From: an uncultured Spirochaetales bacterium
GTDB taxonomy: Bacteria > Spirochaetota > Spirochaetia > Sphaerochaetales > Sphaerochaetaceae
Direction of reading: 5' to 3'
NCBI GenBank assembly: GCA_944390865.1
Contig: CALXRC010000018.1
Span: 1-45,216, forward strand
DNA: 45,216 bases
Both the position numbers and the translations under genes were made by a program. Shown piece after piece: positions 23,373 through 31,195 of this stretch. The number at the start of each line of letters is the position of its first letter. Within the stretch, counting starts at the first letter, position 1. A model generated the notes under the pieces. It did no database searches and had not been told where the DNA came from. It saw only the letters and a list, made by a program, of their open reading frames with translations.

Positions 23373-24935
23373 TTACATCAGGATGTCGGCATAGGCTTTC
23401 AGGATATCATCTCCCTCACAGCCCTTGAGCACTTTCTTTGCAAGCACTTTTCCAAGCTGGACTCCTTCCTGGTCGAAGGAGTTGAGATTCCACAGGAAGC
23501 CCTGGAACATGACTTTGTTCTCGAAGTGCGAGAGCAGGCCTCCGAGAACCTCAGGCGTCAGCCTTGAGGCATAGAGCAGGGAAGAATAGCGCTCACCGTC
23601 AAACTGCTTGTTCGGGTTCTCGTCATTCTTGCCCAGTGCGAAGGCAACAATCTGTGCGGCCAGGTTGGCATTGAGCTTCTGCTGGCTTGTCGAGCCTTCC
23701 ACTTCTGTGTCAAAGCCGTACTGGTTTTCCCTGAATCCTATGAACTGCATTGGGATGATGTCTGTTCCCTGATGCAGCAGCTGATAGAAGCTGTGCTGGC
23801 CGTTTGTCCCGCTTTCGCCGAAGATGACGGGGCCTGTCTGGTAGCTGACCGGCTGGCCGAAGCGGTTCACGTGCTTTCCGTTTGATTCCATGTCAAGCTG
23901 CTGGAGATGGGCCGGGAAGCGTGAAAGAGCCTGTGAATAGGGCAGAATGGCTGTCTGGCTGCATCCGAGGATGTTCCTGAGGTATACGCCAATGGCTGCA
24001 TCCATCATGGCCGCATTTTTCCTGATGTCCCCGTTGAGGGCATTGTTGTCAGCCTCATGCGCACCCTTCAGCAGCTGTGCGAATGTGTCATAGCCGAAGG
24101 CAAGGGAGAGAATCACTCCGCCGACTGCGCTGGTTGAGCTGTAGCGTCCGCCGATGTAGTCATCGATGAAGAAGGAGGTGAGGACATCCTTTGAGCCTGC
24201 AAGCGGGCTTGTCTTGCTTGTGACGGCGACAAGATGCTTTGCCGGGTCGACTCCTTTGAGCGAACCTGTCACAAGCAGCTGGTTTGTGAGAGTCTCAAGC
24301 GTCGTTCCGCTTTTTGAGACAAGGACGAAAAGCGTGGTCTCAGGATTGATTGTCCTGAGCACGGCTGCGGCGTCATCAGGGTCCACATTGCTTATGAACT
24401 CAGCCCTGAGCTGTCTGACATTGTCGCCTGCAGCCCAGCCTTTCAGAGCCAGATAGAGTGCTCTCGGTCCGAGATCAGAACCTCCGATTCCGATCTGGCA
24501 GACTGTGTCGAATGCCTTTCCTGTCGAGCCCTTGATCCTGCCTGATCTGACTTTTTCAGAAAAATCCCTGATGCGCTCAAGCTGTTCTGTGTAGAAGGCT
24601 TCCTTGTCCTCTCCGTCAGCCTCAACCCTGCTGCCTGTGCAGTTGCCTCTTGTCAGCTGATGCAGCACAAGGCGCTTTTCTCCGGGGTTCATCATCTCTC
24701 CGGACAGCAGAGCGACATATTTTTCCGTAAGCTCCATCTCATCGCAGAGCTCCTGGAGCTTTTCAATGATCTCATTGTTTACAGGCATGGCGGCATAGTT
24801 GTAAGTGATGCCGGAGCCGGCGGCAGCCGAGTACAGGCTGATGCGCTTTGCGCTCAGGTTGTTTTTCAGAAGGACGCGGTCCATCTTCTTCAGATCCTGA
24901 AAGGCCAGAGCCTGATCCAGATTCTTGTAGTCCAT
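23373..24935 (-). CDS. pgi: Glucose-6-phosphate isomerase
   Basis: A 520-residue enzyme that interconverts glucose 6-phosphate and fructose 6-phosphate in glycolysis. Family signatures are IGGSDLGPRALYLAL (phosphate site), VSKSGTT, GGRYSSTSAVGGV and GESGTNGQHSFYQLLHQGT, which carries the catalytic Glu and His. Length is close to other long-form bacterial Pgi proteins. ATG 24935 with AGGAGAAAG just upstream is preferred; a TTG at 24938 precedes it in frame. It starts about 12 bases after the argR stop, so it is probably the second gene of an argR-pgi transcript, an unusual partner for an arginine repressor. Confidence 0.97.
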   Translation of the reverse strand: MDYKNLDQALAFQDLKKMDRVLLKNNLSAKRISLYSAAAGSGITYNYAAMPVNNEIIEKLQELCDEMELTEKYVALLSGEMMNPGEKRLVLHQLTRGNCTGSRVEADGEDKEAFYTEQLERIRDFSEKVRSGRIKGSTGKAFDTVCQIGIGGSDLGPRALYLALKGWAAGDNVRQLRAEFISNVDPDDAAAVLRTINPETTLFVLVSKSGTTLETLTNQLLVTGSLKGVDPAKHLVAVTSKTSPLAGSKDVLTSFFIDDYIGGRYSSTSAVGGVILSLAFGYDTFAQLLKGAHEADNNALNGDIRKNAAMMDAAIGVYLRNILGCSQTAILPYSQALSRFPAHLQQLDMESNGKHVNRFGQPVSYQTGPVIFGESGTNGQHSFYQLLHQGTDIIPMQFIGFRENQYGFDTEVEGSTSQQKLNANLAAQIVAFALGKNDENPNKQFDGERYSSLLYASRLTPEVLGGLLSHFENKVMFQGFLWNLNSFDQEGVQLGKVLAKKVLKGCEGDDILKAYADILM

Positions 24936-24947
24936 CAATCTTTCTCC

Positions 24948-25418
24948 TTATTCGCTGATATCGGGGATCCTGGTCTGGAAGCTTTCCAGCAGATCTTCCT
25001 TTGTCATTCCTTCGCGCAGAATGACGAAAATCGTGTCATCTCCTGCGAGAGAGCCCAGTATTTCCGGCAGGTTGAGCACATCCAGAGCAAAGCAGACGCT
25101 GTTCGCGTGGCCGGGCCTTGTCTTGATGACTCCGAAATTGCCGCTGAATTCAATGGAAAGAATTCCTCTCCTGACATCCTGTATGTAGCTTTTCTCGCTT
25201 TCTGAAATCAGATCGCTCTCAGGCAGTGAGTAATAATAGCCTGACCATCCGTCAGAAATCTTTCCCACCTTAAGCATTTTAAGATCTCTCGACAGCGTGG
25301 CCTGAGTGACCGAGAAACCTTCTTCCTTAAGCAGTGCAAGCAGAGTGTCCTGGTTGTCGATGCGGTTGTTCTTTATCAGCTCCTTCACAACAGCCAGGCG
25401 GTTATGTCGTTCTTTCAA
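24948..25418 (-). CDS. argR: Arginine repressor
   Basis: A 156-residue ArgR/AhrC protein. The winged-helix N-terminus contains RHNRLAVVKELI and the recognition segment VTQATLSRDLKMLKV. The C-terminal oligomerisation and arginine-binding domain contains TRPGHANSVCFALD and LAGDDTIFVI. Start is TTG 25418, with AGGAG eight bases upstream on the minus strand. A perfect ARG box lies beside its -10, so autoregulation is likely. No arginine biosynthesis gene is in the window. Confidence 0.95.
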   Translation of the reverse strand: MKERHNRLAVVKELIKNNRIDNQDTLLALLKEEGFSVTQATLSRDLKMLKVGKISDGWSGYYYSLPESDLISESEKSYIQDVRRGILSIEFSGNFGVIKTRPGHANSVCFALDVLNLPEILGSLAGDDTIFVILREGMTKEDLLESFQTRIPDISE

Positions 25419-25432
25419 GGTTTATTCTCCTT

Positions 25433-25450
25433 TATGAATTTTTATACATA
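25433..25450. promoter_or_regulatory. ARG box operator upstream of argR
   Basis: The 18 bases TATGAATTTTTATACATA fit the ArgR half-site pattern TNTGNAT-WWWW-ATNCANA at every defined position. It abuts the argR -10 and lies 15 bases before the start codon. Confidence 0.75.
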
Positions 25451-25480
25451 ATTATAAGCCTTGGAACGCGTCTGCCACAA
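25451..25480 (-). promoter_or_regulatory. argR-pgi promoter
   Basis: On the minus strand TTGTGG (25480-25475), an 18-base spacer and a consensus TATAAT (25456-25451). The ARG box lies immediately downstream, over the expected transcription start. Confidence 0.6.
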
Positions 25481-25518
25481 GCAGGAAAAAACGTGACAGC
25501 CCGACTTGAATCTCAAGA

Positions 25519-25547
25519 TTGACAAGAAAGCGGCAAGAAGTGAGAAT
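25519..25547 (+). promoter_or_regulatory. Promoter of the lemA operon
   Basis: Consensus TTGACA (25519-25524), a 17-base spacer, GAGAAT (25542-25547). The lemA ribosome binding site follows 7 bases later, giving a very short leader. Confidence 0.5.
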
Positions 25548-25568
25548 TCTTCACAGGAGATGGTAAGT

Positions 25569-26117
25569 ATGATTGCTCTCATTGTCATTGTCGTGATCCT
25601 TGTCCTGGCTGCTGTCTGGGCTGTCAGCTGCTACAATTCCTTTGTCATGACAAGGAACAGGGCAGAGGAAGCGATGAGTGCGCTGGAAGCTCACATGAAA
25701 CAGAGATATGACCTGATCCCGAACCTTGTCGAGACTGTCAAGGGCTATGCGGGGCATGAGAGCCGCACGCTTGAGAATGTGATCAGCGCCAGAAACAGGG
25801 CGATGCAGGCAGGAGCCGCCGGCGGCGCCAGAGAGGAAGACATCCTGTCAGGAACGCTGAAAAGCCTTTTCGCGCTGAGCGAGAGCTATCCTGACCTGAA
25901 GGCAAATGCGGGCTTCCTGGATCTTCAGCAGAAGCTTGCTGCCCTTGAGGATGATATCCTGAATGCAAGAAAGTATTACAATGCTGTCGTGCGCACAATG
26001 AACGACAAGATAGCGATGTTCCCTTCAAGCATCATTGCATCCATTTTCCATTTCAGGAAACTTTCATACATTGAAATCGATGAGAAAGAGGAAGCTGTTC
26101 CAGAGGTAAGGTTTTGA
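25569..26117 (+). CDS. LemA family protein
   Basis: A 182-residue protein with one N-terminal membrane helix (residues 1-22) and a long helical domain with the LemA signature YNSFVMTRNRAEEAMSALEAHMKQRYDLIPNLVETVKGYA (split here only for description) and NARKYYNAVVRTMNDKIAMFPSSIIA. LemA proteins are membrane-anchored with a cytoplasmic or periplasmic helical bundle; function is unclear. AGGAG at 25555-25559 sets ATG 25569; the frame is open upstream but only as shadow. The DUF2207 partner follows, a common pairing. Confidence 0.92.
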   Translation: MIALIVIVVILVLAAVWAVSCYNSFVMTRNRAEEAMSALEAHMKQRYDLIPNLVETVKGYAGHESRTLENVISARNRAMQAGAAGGAREEDILSGTLKSLFALSESYPDLKANAGFLDLQQKLAALEDDILNARKYYNAVVRTMNDKIAMFPSSIIASIFHFRKLSYIEIDEKEEAVPEVRF

Positions 26118-27919
26118 GAAAGATGCTTTTCCTGTTCCTGTTCATTTTATGCTGCTCGCTTGTCAGTGCGGCTGACTTCGAGATTGTCAGGGCTGATTTC
26201 GATATCACTGTCGGCGAGAACGGCGTGTGCAGCATCAGGGAGAACCTTGTCTACAACTTCTTTGAGCCTGTTCACGGAGTGATCAGGGAAATACCTCTTG
26301 ACAATGAGGAGATAGAAGGCATCAGGGTCAGCGAGGACAGCCGTGTTGTGGACGGCGGCTCGTATGCACTGATTCAGATTGGCGATGAAGACCAGCTCAT
26401 AGAAGGCATTCATGAATACAGCATTGCCTATACGCTGATTCCGCACAGGGACATGAATGCAGGCTATGATGAGTTTTACCGTGATCTTTATTCGACATTT
26501 GACGAGAGCGTGAACAACATCAGCTTCTCAATCGCCTTTCCCAAAGAGCTCAGCGGAGAGAAGATATGGGTCACTGCCGGCCCTTACGGCTCAGCTGAGC
26601 AGGTTCACTCTTACCTCAATGAAGGCAGGATTGTCTCAGGCCGTGTTGACCAGCTTGCGCCGGGGGAGGGCCTTACAGTCCGCGTTGAGATGGAAGACGG
26701 ATATTTTGAATACAAGGACTGGTCTGCTCCTGCCTTTGTGATCACGCTGGCATCTGCTGCCGGCCTGCTTGCCCTCTTTGTATACTGGTATCTGCGCTTC
26801 GGAAAAGATCATGAGCCTGTCATCATGCCTGTCTTCCGTGCTCCTGAAGGCCTCTCTCCGCTTGATGTGGGCTATCTGTTTGACTCTGTGGATGAGAGCA
26901 AGGACTATGCCGCAATGATCTATTACTGGGCAGACAAAGGACTTCTTGATATTGAGGAAAAGGATGAGTCCTTCATCCTGCACAAGAAGGCAGAGCTTCC
27001 TGACGGCTGTGAAGACTATGAGCGGAATCTCTTTGATGCAGTCTTCAAGAACGGCAGCACGGCAGAACTTGACCAGCTGAACATCTATCAGGAAATCCAG
27101 ACCAGGGTGCATCCTCTGCTGAAGAAGAAGTACTCAAAGGGCAGGTGCAATCTCTTTGATGAAAAGTCGCAGCGTCTCCAGACAGTATCAATGCTGCTTG
27201 TCGTGGCCTTTGCCCTGGCTTCTTCCGTATGCATCGCCATCAATGATCTGCGCTTCGGCCTTTTCGCCTTCTTCACCCTGGCTTTCCAGTTTGTCTTCAC
27301 CCTGCTGCTTTTCTGGCAGGTCAACAAAAAGCTTTCGAGCCGGAGGCAGCTTGCCTTCACCTGGGTTCTGGTCATATTCATCACACTGCTCAGCACCTTT
27401 GTCATAAACGGAATCTGCCTGTCTGCCGGCTTCGGCCATCTTCTGGTCAGGATCATGACTGCTATCGTCACTTTGTCCATAACAGTGCTGACAGCGCTCT
27501 CGGCTGCAATGCCAAGGCGAAGCGACTGGGCTCAGGACATTCTGGGCAGCATCATGGGATACAGGGACTTTCTCAAGAATGTGGAGATTGACAAGCTCAA
27601 GAAGCTGATCAGCGAGGACCCCGGGTATTTCTATCATAACCTGTCATATGCGATTGTGCTTGATCTGGAAACAGAGTGGGCCAGGAAGTGCGACAGCCTC
27701 TTCACGCAGCCTGCAGGCTGGTATCACGGCAGCGAGACCGCGGCTTCCTTTATGTTCTATCATGCACTCAGCAGACGCTTTAACACTGTTTTTGTCCAGC
27801 ACTGTGCCGCACAGCCTCAGATGAGGTCCTCATCGTTCTACGGATCAGGACCCAGCCGGTCCGGCTTTTCAGGCTTTTCCGGAGGCGGAAGCGGCGGTGG
27901 TGGATCAAGGAGCTGGTAA
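26114..27919 (+). CDS. DUF2207 membrane protein with Gly/Ser-rich tail
   Basis: A 601-residue protein: signal peptide (RKMLFLFLFILCCSLVSA), an extracytoplasmic beta domain (22-205) starting FEIVRADFDITVGENGVCSI, a membrane helix near 215-235, a cytoplasmic segment (240-355), further membrane helices (about 355-455), and a C-terminus ending GFSGGGSGGGGSRSW, the classic DUF2207 tail. Function is unknown; co-occurrence with LemA is established. TTG 26114, overlapping the lemA stop, is preferred because GGTAAGG lies upstream and it gives a basic signal-peptide start; ATG 26123 is an alternative. Confidence 0.88.
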   Translation: MRKMLFLFLFILCCSLVSAADFEIVRADFDITVGENGVCSIRENLVYNFFEPVHGVIREIPLDNEEIEGIRVSEDSRVVDGGSYALIQIGDEDQLIEGIHEYSIAYTLIPHRDMNAGYDEFYRDLYSTFDESVNNISFSIAFPKELSGEKIWVTAGPYGSAEQVHSYLNEGRIVSGRVDQLAPGEGLTVRVEMEDGYFEYKDWSAPAFVITLASAAGLLALFVYWYLRFGKDHEPVIMPVFRAPEGLSPLDVGYLFDSVDESKDYAAMIYYWADKGLLDIEEKDESFILHKKAELPDGCEDYERNLFDAVFKNGSTAELDQLNIYQEIQTRVHPLLKKKYSKGRCNLFDEKSQRLQTVSMLLVVAFALASSVCIAINDLRFGLFAFFTLAFQFVFTLLLFWQVNKKLSSRRQLAFTWVLVIFITLLSTFVINGICLSAGFGHLLVRIMTAIVTLSITVLTALSAAMPRRSDWAQDILGSIMGYRDFLKNVEIDKLKKLISEDPGYFYHNLSYAIVLDLETEWARKCDSLFTQPAGWYHGSETAASFMFYHALSRRFNTVFVQHCAAQPQMRSSSFYGSGPSRSGFSGFSGGGSGGGGSRSW

Positions 27920-28561
27920 TTGAATCCCGACATTTATGCACTGATCCTGTCCTTTGCCTTCATTTTTGCCGTCATTGCCGCGGCCTTTGTGCTTTACAAG
28001 GCTTTCAGACTCAGTTCCGAGACTGTGCGCAAGCTCATTCATATCGGAGTGTCAAACTGGGTCTTCATCCTTCTTTTCTCCTTCCATGACATAAGGTGGG
28101 CGCTGGCAGGCCCTGCCGCCTTTATCGTGCTCAATGCCGCCTTTGTCTATTCCGGCAAGGCGAAGCTGCTTGGAATGGGAAACAGGAAGAGAGACAACGG
28201 ACTGATTTACTTTCCGCTTTCACTTCTGATTCTCAGCCTGCTGTATTACAGGGGGCTCATCATGAGTTATGATGTGCTGGCAGGAGTCCTGGTCATGGGC
28301 TACGGGGACGGCCTTGCGGCTCTCATCGGAAGCAAGTGGGGCAGGCACAAGTACTCTGTGATGAACGCGGAAAAGAGCTGGGAGGGAACTGCAGTCATGT
28401 TTGCTGTCTCCCTTGCCGTCATCACTCTCGTCACGCCGTATTCGTTCCCTGTCTGTCTCGCAATGGCCGCAGTGGCCGCCTTCTTTGAGGCTGTCACTCC
28501 GCTTGGACTTGACAACATAACAGTGCCTCTGCTGACAGGGCTTGCAGGAGTGCTGCTATGA
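27920..28561 (+). CDS. VTE5/SEC59-like polyprenol (phytol/dolichol) kinase
   Basis: A 213-residue protein with six to seven membrane segments. Family features are SSETVRKLIHIGVSNWVF, MGYGDGLAALIGSKWGRHK and KSWEGTAVMF, matching the CTP-dependent phytol/dolichol kinase branch of the CdsA-like superfamily. It probably phosphorylates a prenyl alcohol at the membrane. Start is TTG 27920, right after the DUF2207 stop, with AAGGAG at 27908-27913. It overlaps the next gene, a DUF92 protein, by 4 bases; in photosynthetic organisms that pair (VTE5, VTE6) acts in sequence. Confidence 0.78.
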   Translation: MNPDIYALILSFAFIFAVIAAAFVLYKAFRLSSETVRKLIHIGVSNWVFILLFSFHDIRWALAGPAAFIVLNAAFVYSGKAKLLGMGNRKRDNGLIYFPLSLLILSLLYYRGLIMSYDVLAGVLVMGYGDGLAALIGSKWGRHKYSVMNAEKSWEGTAVMFAVSLAVITLVTPYSFPVCLAMAAVAAFFEAVTPLGLDNITVPLLTGLAGVLL

Positions 28562-29391
28562 TAGTGCTGCTTGATCAGCGTTATTTCAGCCTTCATCCTG
28601 CCCTTCAGGTTGTGATTGCCCTTGCCGTGCTGGCTGTTGTCGGCCTGTGGGCTTACTGGAAGAGGCAGCTTACAGTCTCAGGCCTTATAACGGCAGTCCT
28701 GATGGGTCTTGCGACGACGCTCTCCGGCGGCTTCAGCGCGCTGAGCCTCTATCTTTTTTTCCTGATCTCGGCAGCTGTCATCGGAAAGCTTTCAAAGAGG
28801 GTAAGAGGGCTGGATAAGATTCACAAGAAGGGCGGGAGGAGAGACTGGGCCCAGGTCATGGCAAACGGTTTTCCCGCCCTCATTGCGATTGTCTGCTTCC
28901 GCTTTTATCCATCAGCACTTTTCCCGGCAGTCTTCTCTGCCTGTCTGGGAGAAGCCTGCTCAGACACCTGGGCCAGCGAGATCGGAGTCCTGAGCCGGAA
29001 GCCTCCTGTGTCCATTCTGACATTCACAAAGGTTCCCGCAGGGCTGTCCGGCGGCGTCTCCGCCCTTGGAACAGGGGCTGCACTGCTTTCATCCCTGCTG
29101 TACGGAATGTTTGCCTTCAGCTGCTTCAGGCTTTCTGATCCCGGCTTGTGCTTTGCTGTCATCATTTCCTCCTTTGCCGGCGTGATGATCGACTCGCTGC
29201 TTGGAGCGACTGTCCAGGTGCATTACTACAATGAGAAGGAAGACTTGCTGACAGAACATGGAAAAGACAAGGAGGGCAGGCCGCTGCCGCTGAAAAGAGG
29301 ACTGAAGTTTATGGATAACGATATGGTCAATTTCGCAAGCAATGTCTCAAGTTTTCTTCTGTGCCTCAGCCTCGGCGCCCTCTTTGTCTGA
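28558..29391 (+). CDS. DUF92/TMEM19 family protein, VTE6-like prenyl-phosphate kinase
   Basis: A 277-residue membrane protein with DUF92 features: RDWAQVMANGFPALIAI, GEACSDTWASEIGVLS, VPAGLSGGVSALGT and DNDMVNFASN. Plant VTE6 of this family converts phytyl phosphate to phytyl diphosphate. Following a VTE5-like kinase with a 4-base overlap, it would complete a two-step activation of a prenyl alcohol to the diphosphate. In a non-photosynthetic bacterium the substrate is more likely salvaged polyprenol or farnesol; that is inference. Confidence 0.82.
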   Translation: MIVLLDQRYFSLHPALQVVIALAVLAVVGLWAYWKRQLTVSGLITAVLMGLATTLSGGFSALSLYLFFLISAAVIGKLSKRVRGLDKIHKKGGRRDWAQVMANGFPALIAIVCFRFYPSALFPAVFSACLGEACSDTWASEIGVLSRKPPVSILTFTKVPAGLSGGVSALGTGAALLSSLLYGMFAFSCFRLSDPGLCFAVIISSFAGVMIDSLLGATVQVHYYNEKEDLLTEHGKDKEGRPLPLKRGLKFMDNDMVNFASNVSSFLLCLSLGALFV

Positions 29392-29409
29392 AAAAGAGCT
29401 GTTTAGTCC

Positions 29410-29438
29410 TTGCCGATTCTTCACAGAATCAGTATCTT
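29410..29438 (+). promoter_or_regulatory. groEL promoter with inverted repeat in the spacer
   Basis: TTGCCG (29410-29415), a 17-base spacer, TATCTT (29433-29438). GATTCT (29415-29420) and AGAATC (29425-29430) form an inverted repeat over the spacer, a repressor-site layout. No CIRCE element (TTAGCACTC-N9-GAGTGCTAA) is present. Three TTAAAT repeats (29437, 29448, 29463) follow. Confidence 0.45.
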
Positions 29439-29490
29439 AAATTCTGGTTAAATCAGAGTAGGTTAAATACTCGAGGAGAGAAAATAGATT

Positions 29491-31119
29491 ATGGCAAAAC
29501 AACTTCAGTTTAACGAAGAGGCCCGCAAGTCTCTTGTGAATGGCGTTGAGAAGATTTCAAAGGCTGTCATGACAACCCTTGGTCCTAAAGGCAGACTTGT
29601 CCTGCTGGACAAGAAGTACGGTGCCCCGACAGTGACTAAGGACGGTGTTTCTGTTGCTAAGGAAATTGAGCTTGAGGATCCGTTTGAGAATATGGGTGCC
29701 CAGCTTCTCAAGGAAGTCGCTTCAAAGACAAACGATGTGGCAGGCGACGGCACAACAACAGCTACAGTGCTTGCATGGGCAATCACCAAGGAAGGAATGA
29801 AGAGTGTTTCCAGCGGAGTCAATCCGATGGGAATCAGAAGAGGCATCGATGCTGCTGTCAGCGACGCTGTCGAGGAGATCAGAAAGCAGGCAAAGATGAT
29901 TCAGGAGAAAGAGGAGATCGCACAGGTCGCTTCAATTTCCGCAAACAACGACAGAAGCATTGGCGACGAGATTGCCAACGCAATGGACAAGGTCGGCAAG
30001 GACGGAGTCATCACTGTTGAGGAGTCAAAGACATTTGAGACTACAGTAGACTTTGTCGAAGGCATGCAGTTCGACCGCGGCTATCTTTCAGCATATTTCT
30101 GCAACAACCGCGACACAATGACAAGCGTGATGGAGAACCCATACATCCTCATTTACGACAAGAAGATCAGCAACATGAAGGATCTTCTTCCGATTCTGGA
30201 GAAGGTTGTCCAGACAGGCAAGGGCCTGCTGATCATCGCAGAGGATGTTGACGGAGAGGCTCTGACAACTCTTGTCCTCAACTCCGTAAGGGGAACAATC
30301 AACGTAGTGGCAGTCAAGGCTCCTGGCTTCGGCGACAGAAGAAAGGCAATGCTTGAGGATATCGCAATTCTCACAGGCGGCCAGGTCATCACGGAAGAGC
30401 TTGGCATGAAGCTTGAGAATGCTGACATCTCAATGCTTGGAAGAGCAAAGAGCGTCAAGGTTGAGAAGGAGAACACGACAATCATCAGCGGAGCCGGCTC
30501 AACAGATGCAATCAAGGACAGAATCGCACAGATCAAGAGCCAGATTCTCGACTCCACAAGCGAATATGACAAGGAGAAGCTCCAGGAGCGCCTTGCAAAG
30601 CTTGCCGGCGGCGTCGCCCTCATCAATGTGGGTGCTGCAACAGAAGTCGAGCTCAAGGAGAAGAAGCATCGTGTTGAGGACGCCCTGAGCGCCACAAGAG
30701 CTGCTATTGAGGAAGGAGTGATCCCTGGCGGCGGCGTTGCCCTTGTACAGGCAGCTGTCGAGATGGAGAAGAAGGATCTTTCCTCTTTCACAGATGATGA
30801 GAAGATCGGCTACAACATTGTCAGAAGAGCCCTTGAAGAGCCTGTAAGACAGATTGCTGCCAACGCAGGCCTTGACGGTGCTGTCATTGCAGATCACTGC
30901 AAGAGCGAGAAGAAGGGCGTCGGCTTTGATGCCAATGCGATGAAGTGGGTTGATATGGTCAGTGCAGGCATCATCGATCCTGCAAAGGTCACACGCTCAG
31001 CACTGCAGAATGCCGCATCAATTGCTGCTCTCATTCTCACAACAGAATGTGCAGTCACAGACATTCCTGCTCCAGAGCCGGCAGCACCTGCCGCAGGCGG
31101 AATGAACGGAATGATGTAA
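29491..31119 (+). CDS. groL: Chaperonin GroEL
   Basis: A 542-residue Hsp60 subunit. It has the nucleotide-binding [37 protein letters not shown] and the C-terminal GGMNGMM repeat. It forms the double-ring chamber that folds proteins with GroES. Full length, no anomalies. No groES lies upstream, unlike the usual groESL operon, so the co-chaperonin gene must be elsewhere. Ribosome binding site GAGGAG at 29473-29478. A strong terminator follows, making it a single-gene unit. Codon choice is visibly less G/C-rich at third positions than the neighbours, as expected for a highly expressed gene. Confidence 0.99.
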   Translation: MAKQLQFNEEARKSLVNGVEKISKAVMTTLGPKGRLVLLDKKYGAPTVTKDGVSVAKEIELEDPFENMGAQLLKEVASKTNDVAGDGTTTATVLAWAITKEGMKSVSSGVNPMGIRRGIDAAVSDAVEEIRKQAKMIQEKEEIAQVASISANNDRSIGDEIANAMDKVGKDGVITVEESKTFETTVDFVEGMQFDRGYLSAYFCNNRDTMTSVMENPYILIYDKKISNMKDLLPILEKVVQTGKGLLIIAEDVDGEALTTLVLNSVRGTINVVAVKAPGFGDRRKAMLEDIAILTGGQVITEELGMKLENADISMLGRAKSVKVEKENTTIISGAGSTDAIKDRIAQIKSQILDSTSEYDKEKLQERLAKLAGGVALINVGAATEVELKEKKHRVEDALSATRAAIEEGVIPGGGVALVQAAVEMEKKDLSSFTDDEKIGYNIVRRALEEPVRQIAANAGLDGAVIADHCKSEKKGVGFDANAMKWVDMVSAGIIDPAKVTRSALQNAASIAALILTTECAVTDIPAPEPAAPAAGGMNGMM

Positions 31120-31140
31120 CAGCTTTCAGCTGTCTGACAG

Positions 31141-31178
31141 GGCACCCGGTGTGAAATACTTACACCAGGGTGCCTTTT
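31141..31178 (+). terminator. groEL intrinsic terminator
   Basis: GGCACCCGGTGT (31141-31152) pairs with ACACC and GGGTGCC (31162-31174, one bulged A), followed by TTTT. The right arm overlaps the -35 and spacer of the next promoter. Confidence 0.9.
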
Positions 31179-31188
31179 CTGTTATATA
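31160..31188 (+). promoter_or_regulatory. Promoter for the transglutaminase-like gene, leaderless layout
   Basis: TTACAC (31160-31165), a 17-base spacer, TATATA (31183-31188). ATG 31196 begins 7 bases after the -10 and has no Shine-Dalgarno sequence. Confidence 0.5.
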
Positions 31189-31195
31189 CATACAT

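Noticed and set aside
29392..29490. CIRCE element before groEL
   Set aside because: Looked for TTAGCACTC and its partner arm; neither is present.
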